Positions 1-9,427 of a DNA stretch of 64,000 bases are shown piece after piece. A model generated the notes under the pieces. It did no database searches. It was not told the DNA's origin and saw nothing but the letters and a program-made list of their open reading frames with translations. The DNA is from Cupriavidus metallidurans CH34. GTDB lineage: Bacteria > Pseudomonadota > Gammaproteobacteria > Burkholderiales > Burkholderiaceae. Within the stretch, counting starts at the first letter, position 1; each line of letters begins with the position of its first letter. Position numbers and translations under genes: made by a program. The stretch lies in contig NC_007974.2 in NCBI RefSeq assembly GCF_000196015.1, positions 2,170,001 to 2,234,000 on the forward strand. The letters are read 5' to 3'.

Positions 1-1158
1 CGCGAAAATTTCCATGTAGCGGGCCTGCGCCTTCTTCTGGTCCGCAGTCAGGCTGTCCCACTTCTTGTTCGCGTTCATCACACGGGTATCCACACCGCCT
101 TGCGCGACGCTGCGCGTGGCGCTGACGTACGACGCCTGAGGCGTGCCCCAGTTCGCCGTGGCCGGCGTGACGGCGAGTGTTTCATCACGACCCGGATTGG
201 GCGTGAAGTCGGCCGGGATCAGGCCGAGCGCTTTCTGCCGGGCCAGCCGTGCGGCGCGTATCGGCTCGTAGCCCGCGTCATAGACGCCCTTGTAGCGATC
301 GATATAGCCTGCCGGCGCCTGCAGCGGCGAGTGTGGCGCCTGGTAGGTCAGGTAGGCGAAGAATGGCTTGCCATCGGTGTTCTTGCCCGTGCTCGAGTCG
401 ATGTACTTGATGATCGTCGAGGTATAGAAGTCCGACGAGAAGAAGCTGGTCGTGTTGGGCGTGACGTAGTGATCGTCCTCCACGTAGGCGGTTGCGCCGT
501 TACGGCCGAAGTGATCCCCGCCGCCGCCGAGCAGCGCGTAGCTCTTCTCGAAACCCCACGAGACCGGCGTCTGCCCCGGCGCCGATGTGCCAACCGCCGC
601 GCCCTGGTTCGTTGCGTTGGGCAAGCCACTGCCAAGGTGCCACTTGCCGGCCATGTAGGTGTGATAGCCGCCGTCCTTCAGCAGTTGCGCGATCGAGAGC
701 GCGCGATCGTTCAGGTAGCCCTCGTAGCCGGGAATGGGCTTGCCGTTCTCGTCCACGTAATTGGGGTCGCTGTTCGCCATCGTGCCCTGCCCGACCAGAT
801 GATGGTCGGTGCCGGAGATGATCATCGAACGCGTCACCGCGCACACGGCGGCGGTGTGGTGATTGGTCAGGATGCGACCATCGCGCACCAGCGCGTCAAT
901 GTTGGGCGTGCGGATCTCGCTGCCGAACGCGCCCAGGTCCGAGTACCCGAGGTCATCGGCCATGATGAACAGGATGTTGGGCTTCTTCGCCACGACCTGC
1001 GGTGGGGTGGTGACCGGCGTGCCACTGTCCACGGCCAGCGTGCCGCTCTCGGTGCCATCGCTCCCGCAACCTGCGGCCAGCGCCACCGCGCCCAGGCAAA
1101 GGGTGGCCAGCGCGCGTCGCACCGGTTGTGGGAAGGCAGCCGCTTTCGTTCTTTTCAT
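1..1158 (-). CDS. Sulfatase-family lipoprotein (arylsulfatase-like), C-terminus beyond window
   Basis: Predicted periplasmic or outer-membrane-anchored sulfatase that would hydrolyse sulfate esters. The visible 386 residues begin with a lipoprotein signal whose lipobox is LAAGC, with the modified cysteine at residue 31. The metal-site segment NILFIMADDLGYSD follows at 61-74, then the active-site cysteine region at 106-110 and GKWHLG further on. Sulfatases convert a Cys or Ser in C-x-P/A-x-R to formylglycine; here the string is CAVTR, so Val sits where Pro or Ala is expected. The gene runs off the left edge, so its C-terminal part is not seen. It is divergent from the LysR-type gene at 1534, which may regulate it. 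Family assignment is firm; substrate is unknown. Confidence 0.88.
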   Translation of the reverse strand, partial: MKRTKAAAFPQPVRRALATLCLGAVALAAGCGSDGTESGTLAVDSGTPVTTPPQVVAKKPNILFIMADDLGYSDLGAFGSEIRTPNIDALVRDGRILTNHHTAAVCAVTRSMIISGTDHHLVGQGTMANSDPNYVDENGKPIPGYEGYLNDRALSIAQLLKDGGYHTYMAGKWHLGSGLPNATNQGAAVGTSAPGQTPVSWGFEKSYALLGGGGDHFGRNGATAYVEDDHYVTPNTTSFFSSDFYTSTIIKYIDSSTGKNTDGKPFFAYLTYQAPHSPLQAPAGYIDRYKGVYDAGYEPIRAARLARQKALGLIPADFTPNPGRDETLAVTPATANWGTPQASYVSATRSVAQGGVDTRVMNANKKWDSLTADQKKAQARYMEIFA

Positions 1159-1533
1159 ATGCGTCTCTCGCTTCAACGTCGGGGTTGAGAAAGAGAGCCA
1201 TGCTATGAATCACATCGGCTTCACAGAACGAATGGTTTCGCATATGCATTATCGAAGCGCGCCAGTACCCGGCCGGAAGCGGGCCCAGCGGCAATATCAG
1301 CGCGGCTTGATAGCGCTTATGCGTGATCGCGGACCCGGTGTGGCGAAGGGGTGGCCATCGCTGGCAGACACGTCGATTCCGCGCTCGACAGCCATGCTAA
1401 GATCTCCCCGATCAGCCTCCACGGCTCGTCTCGCAGGGCAGATCACAGCGCCCCTGAAACGTCCAGACGCACCTACAGCCGGACCATGCGTCGTCCGGCA
1501 AGCACACGAGAGACTGGGAAGACCAGCGACGTG
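1159..1533. promoter_or_regulatory. Divergent intergenic region between sulfatase and LysR gene
   Basis: These 375 bases separate two divergent genes and hold no convincing ORF. A small partial palindrome (CGCATATGCATTATCG) lies near 1240. LysR regulators usually bind such divergent spacers, so the operator is probably here, but I cannot place it exactly. Confidence 0.4.
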
Positions 1534-2445
1534 ATGAAGATTCCTCCGCTCAACCCATTGAAGGTCTTCGAGGTCGTGGCCAGAGCCAAGAACCTCACGA
1601 CCGCCGCCAACGAACTTCGGGTCAGTCAATCGGCAGTGAGCCGTCAGATCGCGGTGCTGGAGGAATACCTGGGCGTCCAGCTCTTCACCCGCGAACGCAT
1701 TGGCGTGAAACTGACCGAGGTTGGTGAGGCCTACGCGCGGCGCATCGGCCCGGCGTTCGAGGAAATCTCGGAGGCCACCAAGTTCGTCACCCAGAAGTAC
1801 TCCGACAACGTCATTCGCCTGCGCACCTACACCACGCTGACAGCGCGATGGCTGATTCCCAGGTTGCCGCATTTCAAGCTGCAGTACCCCGACGTCGAAG
1901 TGCTGATTACCAACAGCAACGCGCCGCTCGATTTCGGCACAGAGCAATGCGACCTGGCGATCGTCCTCGGTGATGGCAACTGGCCAAACGCCGAGGCAAC
2001 GCTGCTGCTCGAGGATGTCATCGAACCCGTCTGCTCGCCCGCGTTCCTGGAAGCCTTCCATGGCAGCACGGAGCAGTTGCTGGAGTCGCTGCAAAGCAAG
2101 CGCCTGCTGGTTTCCAAGTACCGCAAGAATGACTGGCCGACGTGGCTCGCGCACGTCGGCATGGGTCACGTGTTCGACAAGGCCGAAAAGATGGTCTTCA
2201 GCAGTTCCATCCTCACGTGGCAGGCGGCCACGGACAACCTTGGCATCGCAATCGGCCAGCAGCACATGCTGGACCCCGACCTCAAGGCTGGACGGCTGGT
2301 CTGCCCGTTTGCAAGGCCGCTGCGTACCGGGCGGGACCACTATATCGTGACGCCGTCGGTACAGCGTTACTCGGGCAAGATCGCGGCCTTCAAGGAATGG
2401 CTGGTGCGTGAGGCCCGGGAAAGCAAGCCCATGACACCAGGCTGA
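1534..2445 (+). CDS. LysR-family transcriptional regulator (GcvA-like)
   Basis: A 303-residue LysR-type regulator. The winged HTH occupies about residues 7-66, with the recognition-helix stretch ELRVSQSAVSRQIAVLEEYL. The remainder is the periplasmic-binding-like effector domain with an LTARWLIPRLPHF strand typical of the GcvA branch. The ATG at 1534 is preferred over upstream in-frame codons because the HTH begins nine residues later, as in the family. It is divergent from the sulfatase gene and could control it. The effector is unknown. Confidence 0.9.
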   Translation: MKIPPLNPLKVFEVVARAKNLTTAANELRVSQSAVSRQIAVLEEYLGVQLFTRERIGVKLTEVGEAYARRIGPAFEEISEATKFVTQKYSDNVIRLRTYTTLTARWLIPRLPHFKLQYPDVEVLITNSNAPLDFGTEQCDLAIVLGDGNWPNAEATLLLEDVIEPVCSPAFLEAFHGSTEQLLESLQSKRLLVSKYRKNDWPTWLAHVGMGHVFDKAEKMVFSSSILTWQAATDNLGIAIGQQHMLDPDLKAGRLVCPFARPLRTGRDHYIVTPSVQRYSGKIAAFKEWLVREARESKPMTPG

Positions 2446-2480
2446 TGCTTTATGGCGCCAAGGCCGGCGGATTCGGCCCC

Positions 2481-2646
2481 TTACCCGCGCCGAATCATGC
2501 GATACCCGACCGGGTAATCGTTCCTCTCCAGAAACTCGCCGCGCGCGAGGTATTTCTAGCCGTTCAGCCACAACGCGAAGAAATCGGCCGGGCCAGGCCT
2601 CAGCACGTTGGCCAGCATGGTCTTGTCCACCTGCGCCGCTTCGCGG
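2481..2646 (-). pseudogene. Possible degraded C-terminal gene remnant
   Basis: The minus strand between the LysR gene and the acyl-CoA dehydrogenase reads as protein-like sequence (DKTMLANVLRPGPADFFALW, then a TAG, then YLARGEFLERNDYPVGYRMI and a final TAA). One in-frame stop and no start suggest a remnant of a once longer gene. I do not recognise the family. The rest of 2446-2793 holds nothing else I can support. Confidence 0.3.
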
Positions 2647-2793
2647 CGTCATGCAAGCCGCACGGAGAACTTCCCGGATGTGGGGCTGGTATGAGTATTT
2701 GTTCGGGCTGCTGACAAAAGTCGAAGTTCTCAGGCCTCGGGGCCACAGGCACCATTCCGACGTCACACATCCCGAACAGACGCAGGAACACAC

Positions 2794-3948
2794 ATGGATT
2801 TCAAACTCAGCGAGGAACATCAGGCTTTCGCGGACTCGGTTGCCCGTTTTGCGCAGGACAAACTCAAGGATGGCGCGCTGGCCCGGGCACATTCGCCCCA
2901 CTACCCCTGGGACACGGCGGCGCTGCTCGCCGAGCAGGGGCTGCTGGGCATCGCCTTCTCCGAAGAAGATGGCGGCCAGGGCGGCACGCTGATGCACGCG
3001 GTGCTGGCGATCGAGCAAATCGCGCTGGTTTGCCCCAGGAGCGCCGACATCGTCCAGGCTGGCAACTTCGGGCCGATTCGGACGTTCGTGGAATACGCAT
3101 CGCCCGAGCAGAAAGCGCGATACCTGCCGGACCTCCTGGCTGGCCGCAAGGTGGTCTCGCTGGGCATGAGCGAACCCGATGCCGGGTCCGCCGTGACCGA
3201 GTTGAAAACCAGCGCGCGCCTCGACGGTGACAGCTACGTCATCAACGGCAGCAAGGTTTTCTCCACGCACAGCCCCGACGCCGAGCTTTTCCTGATCTAT
3301 GTACGCTTCGGCCCGGGCGTCGGTGGCATCGGCTCCGTGCTGGTCGAGCGCGGCACGCCCGGCTTCCAGGTCGGCGAGCCATCATCGTTCATGAACGGCG
3401 AGCAGTGGTCGCAGCTCTACTTCGATGATTGCCGTATCCCGGTGGAAAACGTGCTGCTCGGACCGGGCGGTTTCAAGAAGCAGATCTCGGGGTTCAACGT
3501 CGAGCGTCTGGGCAACTCGTCACGCGCGCTGGCGCTGGGGCGCCACGCGTTCAACGTGGCCCGGGAACATGCCATGACCCGCAAGCAGTTCGGCCGCGAG
3601 CTCTGCGAATTCCAGGGCATTCAGTGGAAGTTCGCGGATATGGCGATGAAGCTGGAGCAGGCGCAGATGATGCTGTATCGCGCCGCTCTCGAAGGCGAGC
3701 ACGGACTGCCCAGCGCGCAGAGCACGGCTATGGCCAAGCTGGCCTGCAACATGGCTGGCTGGGAGGTTTCCAATGAAGCGCTGCAGGTGATGGGCGGCAT
3801 GGGCTTCAGCCAGGAATCTCTCGTGGAGTACTGCGTGCGGCGGACGCGCGGCTGGATGATCGCCGGTGGCTCCATCGAAATCCTGAAGAACCGCGTCGCT
3901 GAAGGCGTCTTCGGCAGGACGTTCTCGCAGCGCCCGACCAACGGCTGA
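2794..3948 (+). CDS. Acyl-CoA dehydrogenase family protein
   Basis: A 384-residue FAD-dependent acyl-CoA dehydrogenase that would introduce the trans-2 double bond into an acyl-CoA and pass electrons to ETF. The N-terminal helical domain (MDFKLSEEHQAFADSVARF), the middle beta domain (MSEPDAGSAVTELKTSARL) and the C-terminal helical domain (TRKQFGRELCEFQGIQWKFA, LQVMGGMGFS) follow the family order, and the length is normal. Near the C-terminus the motif is MIAGGSIEI where short/medium-chain enzymes have YEGTSEI, so the usual catalytic Glu is absent from that position, as in several ACAD subgroups that place it elsewhere. It is monocistronic here. Substrate is unknown. Confidence 0.9.
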   Translation: MDFKLSEEHQAFADSVARFAQDKLKDGALARAHSPHYPWDTAALLAEQGLLGIAFSEEDGGQGGTLMHAVLAIEQIALVCPRSADIVQAGNFGPIRTFVEYASPEQKARYLPDLLAGRKVVSLGMSEPDAGSAVTELKTSARLDGDSYVINGSKVFSTHSPDAELFLIYVRFGPGVGGIGSVLVERGTPGFQVGEPSSFMNGEQWSQLYFDDCRIPVENVLLGPGGFKKQISGFNVERLGNSSRALALGRHAFNVAREHAMTRKQFGRELCEFQGIQWKFADMAMKLEQAQMMLYRAALEGEHGLPSAQSTAMAKLACNMAGWEVSNEALQVMGGMGFSQESLVEYCVRRTRGWMIAGGSIEILKNRVAEGVFGRTFSQRPTNG

Positions 3949-4401
3949 CAATCGGCTGAAACTCGGCGCTTGGCAAGCGGGGCCGGGATGAATCTCGGCC
4001 TCCGTCATCCCCCCTTCCTGCGTGCGCTCTCCGCCACGCACGTGATCCCTGGCTCGCGCAACTGGCGCGCCCACCGGCAGCCGACCACCATTGGTGGTAT
4101 CATCCACGCTCCCTGCCATACGCCGGCATCGCCCGGCGTCGAGGCTGCGGCCGCTAGACATCACATTCATAGAAGAACACCAGCGGCCTGTCGGGCGTAC
4201 ACCCGATTCATTCTGGGTGACAGACATCGCCCGCAACCTACCTGACCGGCGGCACGTCCGCTCCGCGATTGTCGCACCTGTACTGGCGCCTCAGTCCGCG
4301 TAAGCACGGTCTACCTCACGCCAGTTTTCCGCCTGCGCCTACGTGCGAAGCGACACTGATTTATCCAATGGCTTTCGACAGCCGGCAAGCGCGCCGCACA
4401 T
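3949..4401. other. Intergenic region without supported gene
   Basis: About 450 bases with no ORF I can support on either strand. A short palindrome (CCACCATTGGTGG) at about 4083-4095 is the only local structure seen; it has no T-run and may be incidental. Confidence 0.4.
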
Positions 4402-4707
4402 GTGAAGTGGCGGCAGAAGAAGCTTCCGGGCCGAGCGCCACTGAACAGGACCAATTTGAATACGAGCACCACCCCATTTACCGTTTCCGTGTACCCGATC
4501 CAGCAAGAGCCGGGCGTATGGTTTGCCAACTACATGATCTCGGAGTACAGGAACGGCGCGGAGCGTGTCGTCGCCAACGTCTCCATGCGGCACGCCACGC
4601 ATTGCTCGGAAGCCAAGGCCAAGCAGGCCGCCCGACAGGCGGGCAAGAGCGCCGCAGCCCGCATGCAACGTTCCGCGCAACGACGCGCCCCATCGGGTCA
4701 AGCGTGA
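4402..4707 (+). CDS. Small hypothetical protein
   Basis: An ORF of up to 101 codons. The protein-like core is TTPFTVSVYPIQQEPGVWFA followed by YMISEYRNGAERVVANVSM and an Ala/Lys/Arg-rich tail. A TTG at 4456 preceded by AGGA is an alternative start that would give about 83 residues and begins just before the core; I think it at least as likely as the ATG at 4402. I do not recognise a domain. It is followed by another small gene on the same strand. Confidence 0.5.
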   Translation: MKWRQKKLPGRAPLNRTNLNTSTTPFTVSVYPIQQEPGVWFANYMISEYRNGAERVVANVSMRHATHCSEAKAKQAARQAGKSAAARMQRSAQRRAPSGQA

Positions 4708-4810
4708 CGCAAGGCCCACTTCGGGCACCCTCTCAACGGCGCGACGCCTGCCTGACGCAGGTACCCGTGCTGCCCACCATCCAATCCGCATACAGGAGAG
4801 CAAGCAAGAC

Positions 4811-5065
4811 ATGCCTAACAACGAAGAATGGGAAGAACTCCACCTGACCCCGGCCGGATGGATTGCCGGCAGTTACCGGCACACGCCGTGGCAGCCGGTT
4901 GCCGTGACGCCACCGGATGCTGCCGTATTGACGGTACGCCGCCACGTGACCGCTACCTATGGCGGCCCATCGCGCGCCATCGAGGATCGCACGCCGCAAA
5001 CGCAGGACATGGCACTGATCGAGTCATTGCTGACGCGTTACGGCAGCCCGGAATTCGGCATCTAA
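4811..5065 (+). CDS. Small hypothetical protein
   Basis: An 84-residue protein beginning MPNNEEWEELHLTPAGWIAG, with GGAG about 12 bases upstream of the ATG. It contains several Trp and Tyr residues and no signal peptide or membrane segment. The N-terminal pattern of a short strand, a Gly and an aromatic core suggests a small folded cytoplasmic protein, but I recognise no family. It lies about 100 bases after the preceding small gene and may share its transcript. Confidence 0.55.
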   Translation: MPNNEEWEELHLTPAGWIAGSYRHTPWQPVAVTPPDAAVLTVRRHVTATYGGPSRAIEDRTPQTQDMALIESLLTRYGSPEFGI

Positions 5066-5134
5066 GCCAAGTGCGCCACAGGCGGTGGGACAATCCGCCG
5101 CCTGCGAATCACGCACTCAACCTCACACCCGTAC

Positions 5135-5509
5135 TCAGCCTAGCGGACGATGCCGTAGCCCGCCCGTGGGCGCGCCCGCCCCGACGGGCCTGAGTTCGCC
5201 GTCCCAAGGCTCGGCGCCCAGATCCAGCGCGGTGTCGCCTTCCTTGGTTTTCTCGTAGAGGTGGTCCCGGACTGCCTGCCCGATCGCCAGGCGGCATAGT
5301 GCCTCCGAGTTCGCTGCAATCTCGCCCTGAAGCGATCCCGCTCCGGTCACCACACCGAACGAACGCCTGCCATCACCGACAAAGCTGGTGAATCTGACGC
5401 CCGTGGGCTGGGCCGCATCCGCAAAGCTAACGGCCACATGATAGGCAATTCCCTTGCCCTGGCCGGGTAACGTGCACAGAAAACTGGATGGCGCGGCGGT
5501 GTTCGTCAT
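5135..5509 (-). CDS. Hypothetical protein
   Basis: A 124-residue soluble protein starting MTNTAAPSSFLCTLPG. The central part (AVSFADAAQPTGVRFTSFVG) looks like an alternating beta region, followed by a helical stretch containing SEALCRLAIGQAVRDHLYEK. A longer upstream in-frame ATG exists at 5590, but its extension (MSTDPGIVLASRRIQ) looks less protein-like. It has the same orientation as the next small gene. No function is proposed. Confidence 0.5.
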   Translation of the reverse strand: MTNTAAPSSFLCTLPGQGKGIAYHVAVSFADAAQPTGVRFTSFVGDGRRSFGVVTGAGSLQGEIAANSEALCRLAIGQAVRDHLYEKTKEGDTALDLGAEPWDGELRPVGAGAPTGGLRHRPLG

Positions 5510-5610
5510 GCCTGAGATGTCCTCATGAGCTACGTTATCGTTCGTCTGAATACGGCGGGAAGCTAGGACTATACCCGGGTCAGTTGACAATGCCAGTGAC
5601 AGTGAGGCAG

Positions 5611-5898
5611 TTACAGGGAAACAACGGACTGACCGGTCACTTCTCCGTTGATGATTTCCTCGGCATAGCGCAGCACGGCGCGCCGGGCGGCGCCCACGTT
5701 GTCCCAGGGCGTTGTGTCCAGGTGAAACGTGCGGGCCTGCGTGCTATCGGGATGCGCGCCCTCGCGGCAGATCACCACCGCAGCGTTGAAGGACCGATCC
5801 GGCCTGGGCTCCCCCCAGGCACGCGCCCCGTCGGTATGTCTGTAGACTAGAGGGTAAATGTCATACCCTTTGTAAGTGGCAGTCGGGTAAGCATCCAT
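5611..5898 (-). CDS. Hypothetical protein
   Basis: A 95-residue protein (MDAYPTATYKGYDIYPLVYR...) with beta-rich start and a central Asp/Trp/Asn stretch (HLDTTPWDNVGAARRAVLRY). The composition and the pattern of a strand followed by an amphipathic helix resemble small conserved Burkholderiaceae proteins of unknown function; this is recall, not a search result. No signal peptide or metal motif is seen. Confidence 0.55.
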   Translation of the reverse strand: MDAYPTATYKGYDIYPLVYRHTDGARAWGEPRPDRSFNAAVVICREGAHPDSTQARTFHLDTTPWDNVGAARRAVLRYAEEIINGEVTGQSVVSL

Positions 5899-6192
5899 AG
5901 CGTACTCCTAAGCTTTTGCGGTATTCATTGCTCACTCTACTCTTCTTGCGAGGCCAGGCGTGACCTAATTTCACCCTGCGAACATCTGCCAAGCCCGAAA
6001 ACAAGGGAGTTCGGCATTTCGAAGCTGCTGACTTGACTTGCACCGGCCAGGTCCGATCGAGTCGCCCCAGGGCTCCGTCCATAAGTCTTCGCGAAGAGCG
6101 GCCCCTAACAATCCGGACAAGTATCTGCCCGATTCTTCGTGTAGAAGAAATTTGTCCCGCGACACCCAATACTCAACCCCCGAGGAGTGACC

Positions 6193-7122
6193 ATGCACCG
6201 AAATCAACCTCCGCCGCGGAGGGTGCTGTCCACTCTCATCCGGCTGATTGCCGCCGTGCCGCTACCGATTGCGCACGCTACAGGCCGCGTTCTGGGGCGG
6301 CTCGTCTATGCCCTCCCGGGGCGATACCGACAGCACGTGCAGCAGAATGCCGCCCAGGCTGGCTTTTCCGATCCGGCATTTGCCCGGCAGGCCGCAGGCG
6401 AGACCGGCGCCATGATGATCGAACTGGCACGCGTGTGGTATCGCGGCCCGGCGTGTCGCGATCAGGTGATTTGCGATGACTGGACGGTGATCGAGCAGAC
6501 CCTGGCGGAAGGTCGCGGACTCATCATGCTGACACCGCACCTTGGATGCTTCGAACTGGCAGCCCGCTATGCCGCGGAGCGCATCGCGCTGACAGTCATG
6601 TTCCGACCACACCGCAAGCCGATATTGCGGGACTTGCTTGAATCGGTACGTGCCACCTCGAGTCTGAAGACAGTTCCCGCGACTTCCCAAGGCGTGCGCG
6701 CGTTCGTCCGCGCGCTGCGCCAGGGTGAAGCGATCGGGCTATTGCCCGATCAGGCGCCCAAGGGTGAAGGCGTGTGGGTACCGTTCTTTGGCCGCAAGGC
6801 CTATACGATAACGCTGCCAGGAAAGCTCGCAGCGCAAACGGGGGCGCCGCTGATCGTTGCCGCGGGCGAACGCCTGCCCGGTGGGCGTGGCTGGCGCATG
6901 CACGTGAAGCGCCTGTCAGGACCATTGCCGCCGACCGCCGAGGCGCAGGCAGCATGGATCAACGCCGAACTGGAAGAGATGATCCGGCGCTTTCCGCTGC
7001 AGTACCTGTGGGGATACAACCGCTTCAAGGTCCCGTCCGGCGCTCCGGCTCCCGATTCAGCCGTTGTCCCAGAACACGACGCCTCCGTTATCCAGGGTCC
7101 GCCAGCACCTCTCGCCCCTTGA
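6193..7122 (+). CDS. Lysophospholipid/lipid A acyltransferase (LpxL/HtrB-like)
   Basis: A 309-residue member of the LpxL/LpxM acyltransferase family, which transfers a secondary acyl chain onto the lipid A precursor at the inner membrane. A hydrophobic N-terminal segment (VLSTLIRLIAAVPLPIAHA) would anchor it. The catalytic H-x4-E motif is HLGCFE, followed by FRPHRKPILRDLLESVRA and LLPDQAPKGEGVWVPFFGR as in the family. The ATG at 6193 has GAGG eight bases upstream and is preferred to a GTG six bases earlier. Length is normal. It stands alone among unrelated genes, so it could be a secondary paralogue rather than the housekeeping enzyme. Confidence 0.88.
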   Translation: MHRNQPPPRRVLSTLIRLIAAVPLPIAHATGRVLGRLVYALPGRYRQHVQQNAAQAGFSDPAFARQAAGETGAMMIELARVWYRGPACRDQVICDDWTVIEQTLAEGRGLIMLTPHLGCFELAARYAAERIALTVMFRPHRKPILRDLLESVRATSSLKTVPATSQGVRAFVRALRQGEAIGLLPDQAPKGEGVWVPFFGRKAYTITLPGKLAAQTGAPLIVAAGERLPGGRGWRMHVKRLSGPLPPTAEAQAAWINAELEEMIRRFPLQYLWGYNRFKVPSGAPAPDSAVVPEHDASVIQGPPAPLAP

Positions 7123-7191
7123 TGTACCCGAAGGGCGTCCGCGCACGGCCAGCCACAGCGGTAGCGCGCCCCCGAGACAAGACTCAAGCCA

Positions 7192-8007
7192 TCACGGCAG
7201 GAATCGCGGCGCCCGCTTCTCCATATTGGCGCGTACCGCCTCCGTCTGGTTGGGCGCGCCGATCAGCGCGTCCTGCTCGACAGACTCGGCCTGGAGAATC
7301 GCCAGCGCGTCGCCATCCTCGGTGACCCGCATCAGGCGTTTGCCCGCACGAATCGCGTCCGGGCTCTTCATGGCGATCTCGCGTGCGACGGCCATTGCCG
7401 CGACCCTTGGATCTTCACACACGCGCGTGGCCAGCCCCAGTTCCACCGCCTCGGTGCCGCTGATGATGCGTCCCGTGTAGATCAGTTCGTTCAGCACATC
7501 TGGCCGTACGAGCCCGCGCGTCAGCAACATGCCGCCCATATCCGGCACCAGACCCCACTTGATCTCCATGATCGAAAGCTTGGCATCGGCCGTCACGTAG
7601 CGCAGGTCCGCGCCCAGCGCCACCTGGAGCCCACCGCCAAAGGCAGCGCCATGCACCGCGGCGATCACTGGCACGGGCAGTTCGCGCCAGACCATGCAGG
7701 CGTATTGCGGGTGATTCGACATGCCATGCGTGCGCGGCGTCAGCCGGCCACGCTTGAGCGAGGGGTCGGTCCCTTCGCTCAGACTGGCCATGCGGCCCAT
7801 GTCCAGACCCGCGCAGAACGCCTTGCCTTCACCGGAAAGCACGACAGCACGCAGACCTGGCATCTCGGCCAGTTGCCGGCCCGTGTCGACCAATGCGTCG
7901 AACATCGCCTGATCCAGCGCGTTCATCTTGTCGGGGCGATTCAGGCGGACTTCGGCCACGCCTTCCTCGATGGTTACAACGATACGTTGGGAGTTGTCAG
8001 CAGTCAT
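7192..8007 (-). CDS. Enoyl-CoA hydratase/isomerase (crotonase family)
   Basis: A 271-residue crotonase-fold protein, probably hydrating or isomerising an enoyl-CoA in the adjoining beta-oxidation-type pathway. The oxyanion-hole segments are KAFCAGLDM and GAAFGGGLQVALGADLRYV. The region SIMEIKWGLVPDMGG carries a Glu and a downstream Asp in the positions used for catalysis in many family members. The ATG at 8007 is chosen because the longer reading adds 41 residues of non-family sequence. It is the last gene of a leftward run from 16573, about 165 bases after the thiolase. Confidence 0.88.
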   Translation of the reverse strand: MTADNSQRIVVTIEEGVAEVRLNRPDKMNALDQAMFDALVDTGRQLAEMPGLRAVVLSGEGKAFCAGLDMGRMASLSEGTDPSLKRGRLTPRTHGMSNHPQYACMVWRELPVPVIAAVHGAAFGGGLQVALGADLRYVTADAKLSIMEIKWGLVPDMGGMLLTRGLVRPDVLNELIYTGRIISGTEAVELGLATRVCEDPRVAAMAVAREIAMKSPDAIRAGKRLMRVTEDGDALAILQAESVEQDALIGAPNQTEAVRANMEKRAPRFLP

Positions 8008-8172
8008 TCCAAGGGCTTCTCTTTGATACAGCATGTTGCAGCGGTCACATCCCGGATTTCGGTAACTGGCTTCCAGGGCGCGCCGAACATGGCACCGCAG
8101 ACCAAAAAAATCCCGTCGGACACGCTCCACGCGTGCACTCCGACGGGGCTTTGGAAAACGTGTGCCGCGCGG

Positions 8173-9351
8173 TCAGAGCCTTTCGACGATCGTGACGTTG
8201 GCCATGCCGCCGCCCTCGCACATGGTCTGCAGGCCGTAGCGCTTGCCGCGCTGATGCAGTGCATGGATCAACGTCGTCATCAGCTTGGTGCCCGAGCCGC
8301 CCAGCGGATGGCCCAGTGCGATCGCGCCGCCGTTGACGTTCAGGCGATCCGCGTCGGCGCCCAGCGCCTGCAGCCAGGCCAGGGGGACCGGCGCGAACGC
8401 TTCGTTGACCTCGTAGAGATCGATATCGTCGATCCGCATGCCGGCCCGCTTCAGCGCGCGCTCGGTAGCAGGCAGCGGGGCCTCCAGCATGACCACCGGG
8501 TCATGTCCGAGCACGCTCATATGGTGGATGCGTGCCAGCGGCTTGACGCCCAGCATCTTCAACCCGCGTTCGTTGACGACCATGACGCCGCTCGCGCCGT
8601 CGCAGATCTGGCTGGCGGTGGCCGCCGTGACGCTACCGCCTTCGGCGATCAGCTTTACCGAGGCGATGCCCTCCAGCGTCGCGTCGAAACGAATACCTTC
8701 GTCGATGGTGTGGAACTCGCCGAGATCGCTGCCGTCATTCATGCGCGCGGCCAGCGGCAGGATCTCCTGCTCGAAGCGCCCCGCCTTCGTGGCCGCGGCG
8801 GCGAGCTGGTGGCTGCGCAGCGCATAGGCGTCGAGCGCGGTCTTATCGAGCTTGTACTTCTTCGCGATCATCTCCGCGCCGGTGAACTGGCTGAACTCCA
8901 CGCCCGGATAGCGCGCCTGCATTTGCGGGCTGACGTAGTGGCCCAGGCCGTTCTTTCGCGGCAGCGTGCTCGGGGTGCCCATCGGCACGCGGGACATGCT
9001 TTCCACGCCGGCGGCGATCACCACGTCCATGGTGCCCGACATCACGGCCTGCGCCGCGAAATGCAGCGCCTGTTGCGAAGATCCGCACTGGCGGTCGACC
9101 GAGGTAGCCGGCACCGATTCCGGCAGCTTCGAAGCCAAGACCGCGCCACGCGCGATGTTCGAAGACTGCTCGCCCGCCTGGCCGACGCAGCCCATGATGA
9201 CGTCCTCCACCATGCTCGGGTCGGCCCCGCTGCGCTCGACAAGCGCGTCGAGCACCTGCCCCGCGAGGTCCGCGGGATGCCAGCCGGACAGGCGGCCATT
9301 GCGACGGCCGCCGGCGGTGCGGACGGCGGAAACGATATAGGCTTCGGACAT
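8173..9351 (-). CDS. Acetyl-CoA acetyltransferase (thiolase)
   Basis: A 392-residue thiolase, the normal length for the family, cleaving 3-ketoacyl-CoA with CoA or catalysing the reverse condensation. The nucleophilic cysteine lies in SVDRQCGSSQQALHFAAQAV. The histidine is in GGAIALGHPLGGSGTKLM and the second cysteine in TMCEGGGMANVTIVERL. The ATG at 9351 directly precedes the family start MSEAYIVSAVRTAGGRRNG. It sits between the short-chain dehydrogenase and the enoyl-CoA hydratase genes, as expected for a beta-oxidation module. Confidence 0.93.
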   Translation of the reverse strand: MSEAYIVSAVRTAGGRRNGRLSGWHPADLAGQVLDALVERSGADPSMVEDVIMGCVGQAGEQSSNIARGAVLASKLPESVPATSVDRQCGSSQQALHFAAQAVMSGTMDVVIAAGVESMSRVPMGTPSTLPRKNGLGHYVSPQMQARYPGVEFSQFTGAEMIAKKYKLDKTALDAYALRSHQLAAAATKAGRFEQEILPLAARMNDGSDLGEFHTIDEGIRFDATLEGIASVKLIAEGGSVTAATASQICDGASGVMVVNERGLKMLGVKPLARIHHMSVLGHDPVVMLEAPLPATERALKRAGMRIDDIDLYEVNEAFAPVPLAWLQALGADADRLNVNGGAIALGHPLGGSGTKLMTTLIHALHQRGKRYGLQTMCEGGGMANVTIVERL

Positions 9352-9427
9352 GGTGTCTCCAGTGATGAGATGACGGGCTGGCGCCCGATCTTCCGTCGGG
9401 GCGCCACCCTGAAAGCGGGAATGCCGG

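Noticed and set aside
100..1188. Long plus-strand ORF over the sulfatase gene
   Set aside because: Its product is Arg/Ala-rich and has no domain, while the opposite strand reads as a full sulfatase with signal peptide; it is a high-GC shadow.
1297..3270. 657-codon minus-strand ORF
   Set aside because: Opposes the LysR regulator and the acyl-CoA dehydrogenase, both with clear family motifs.
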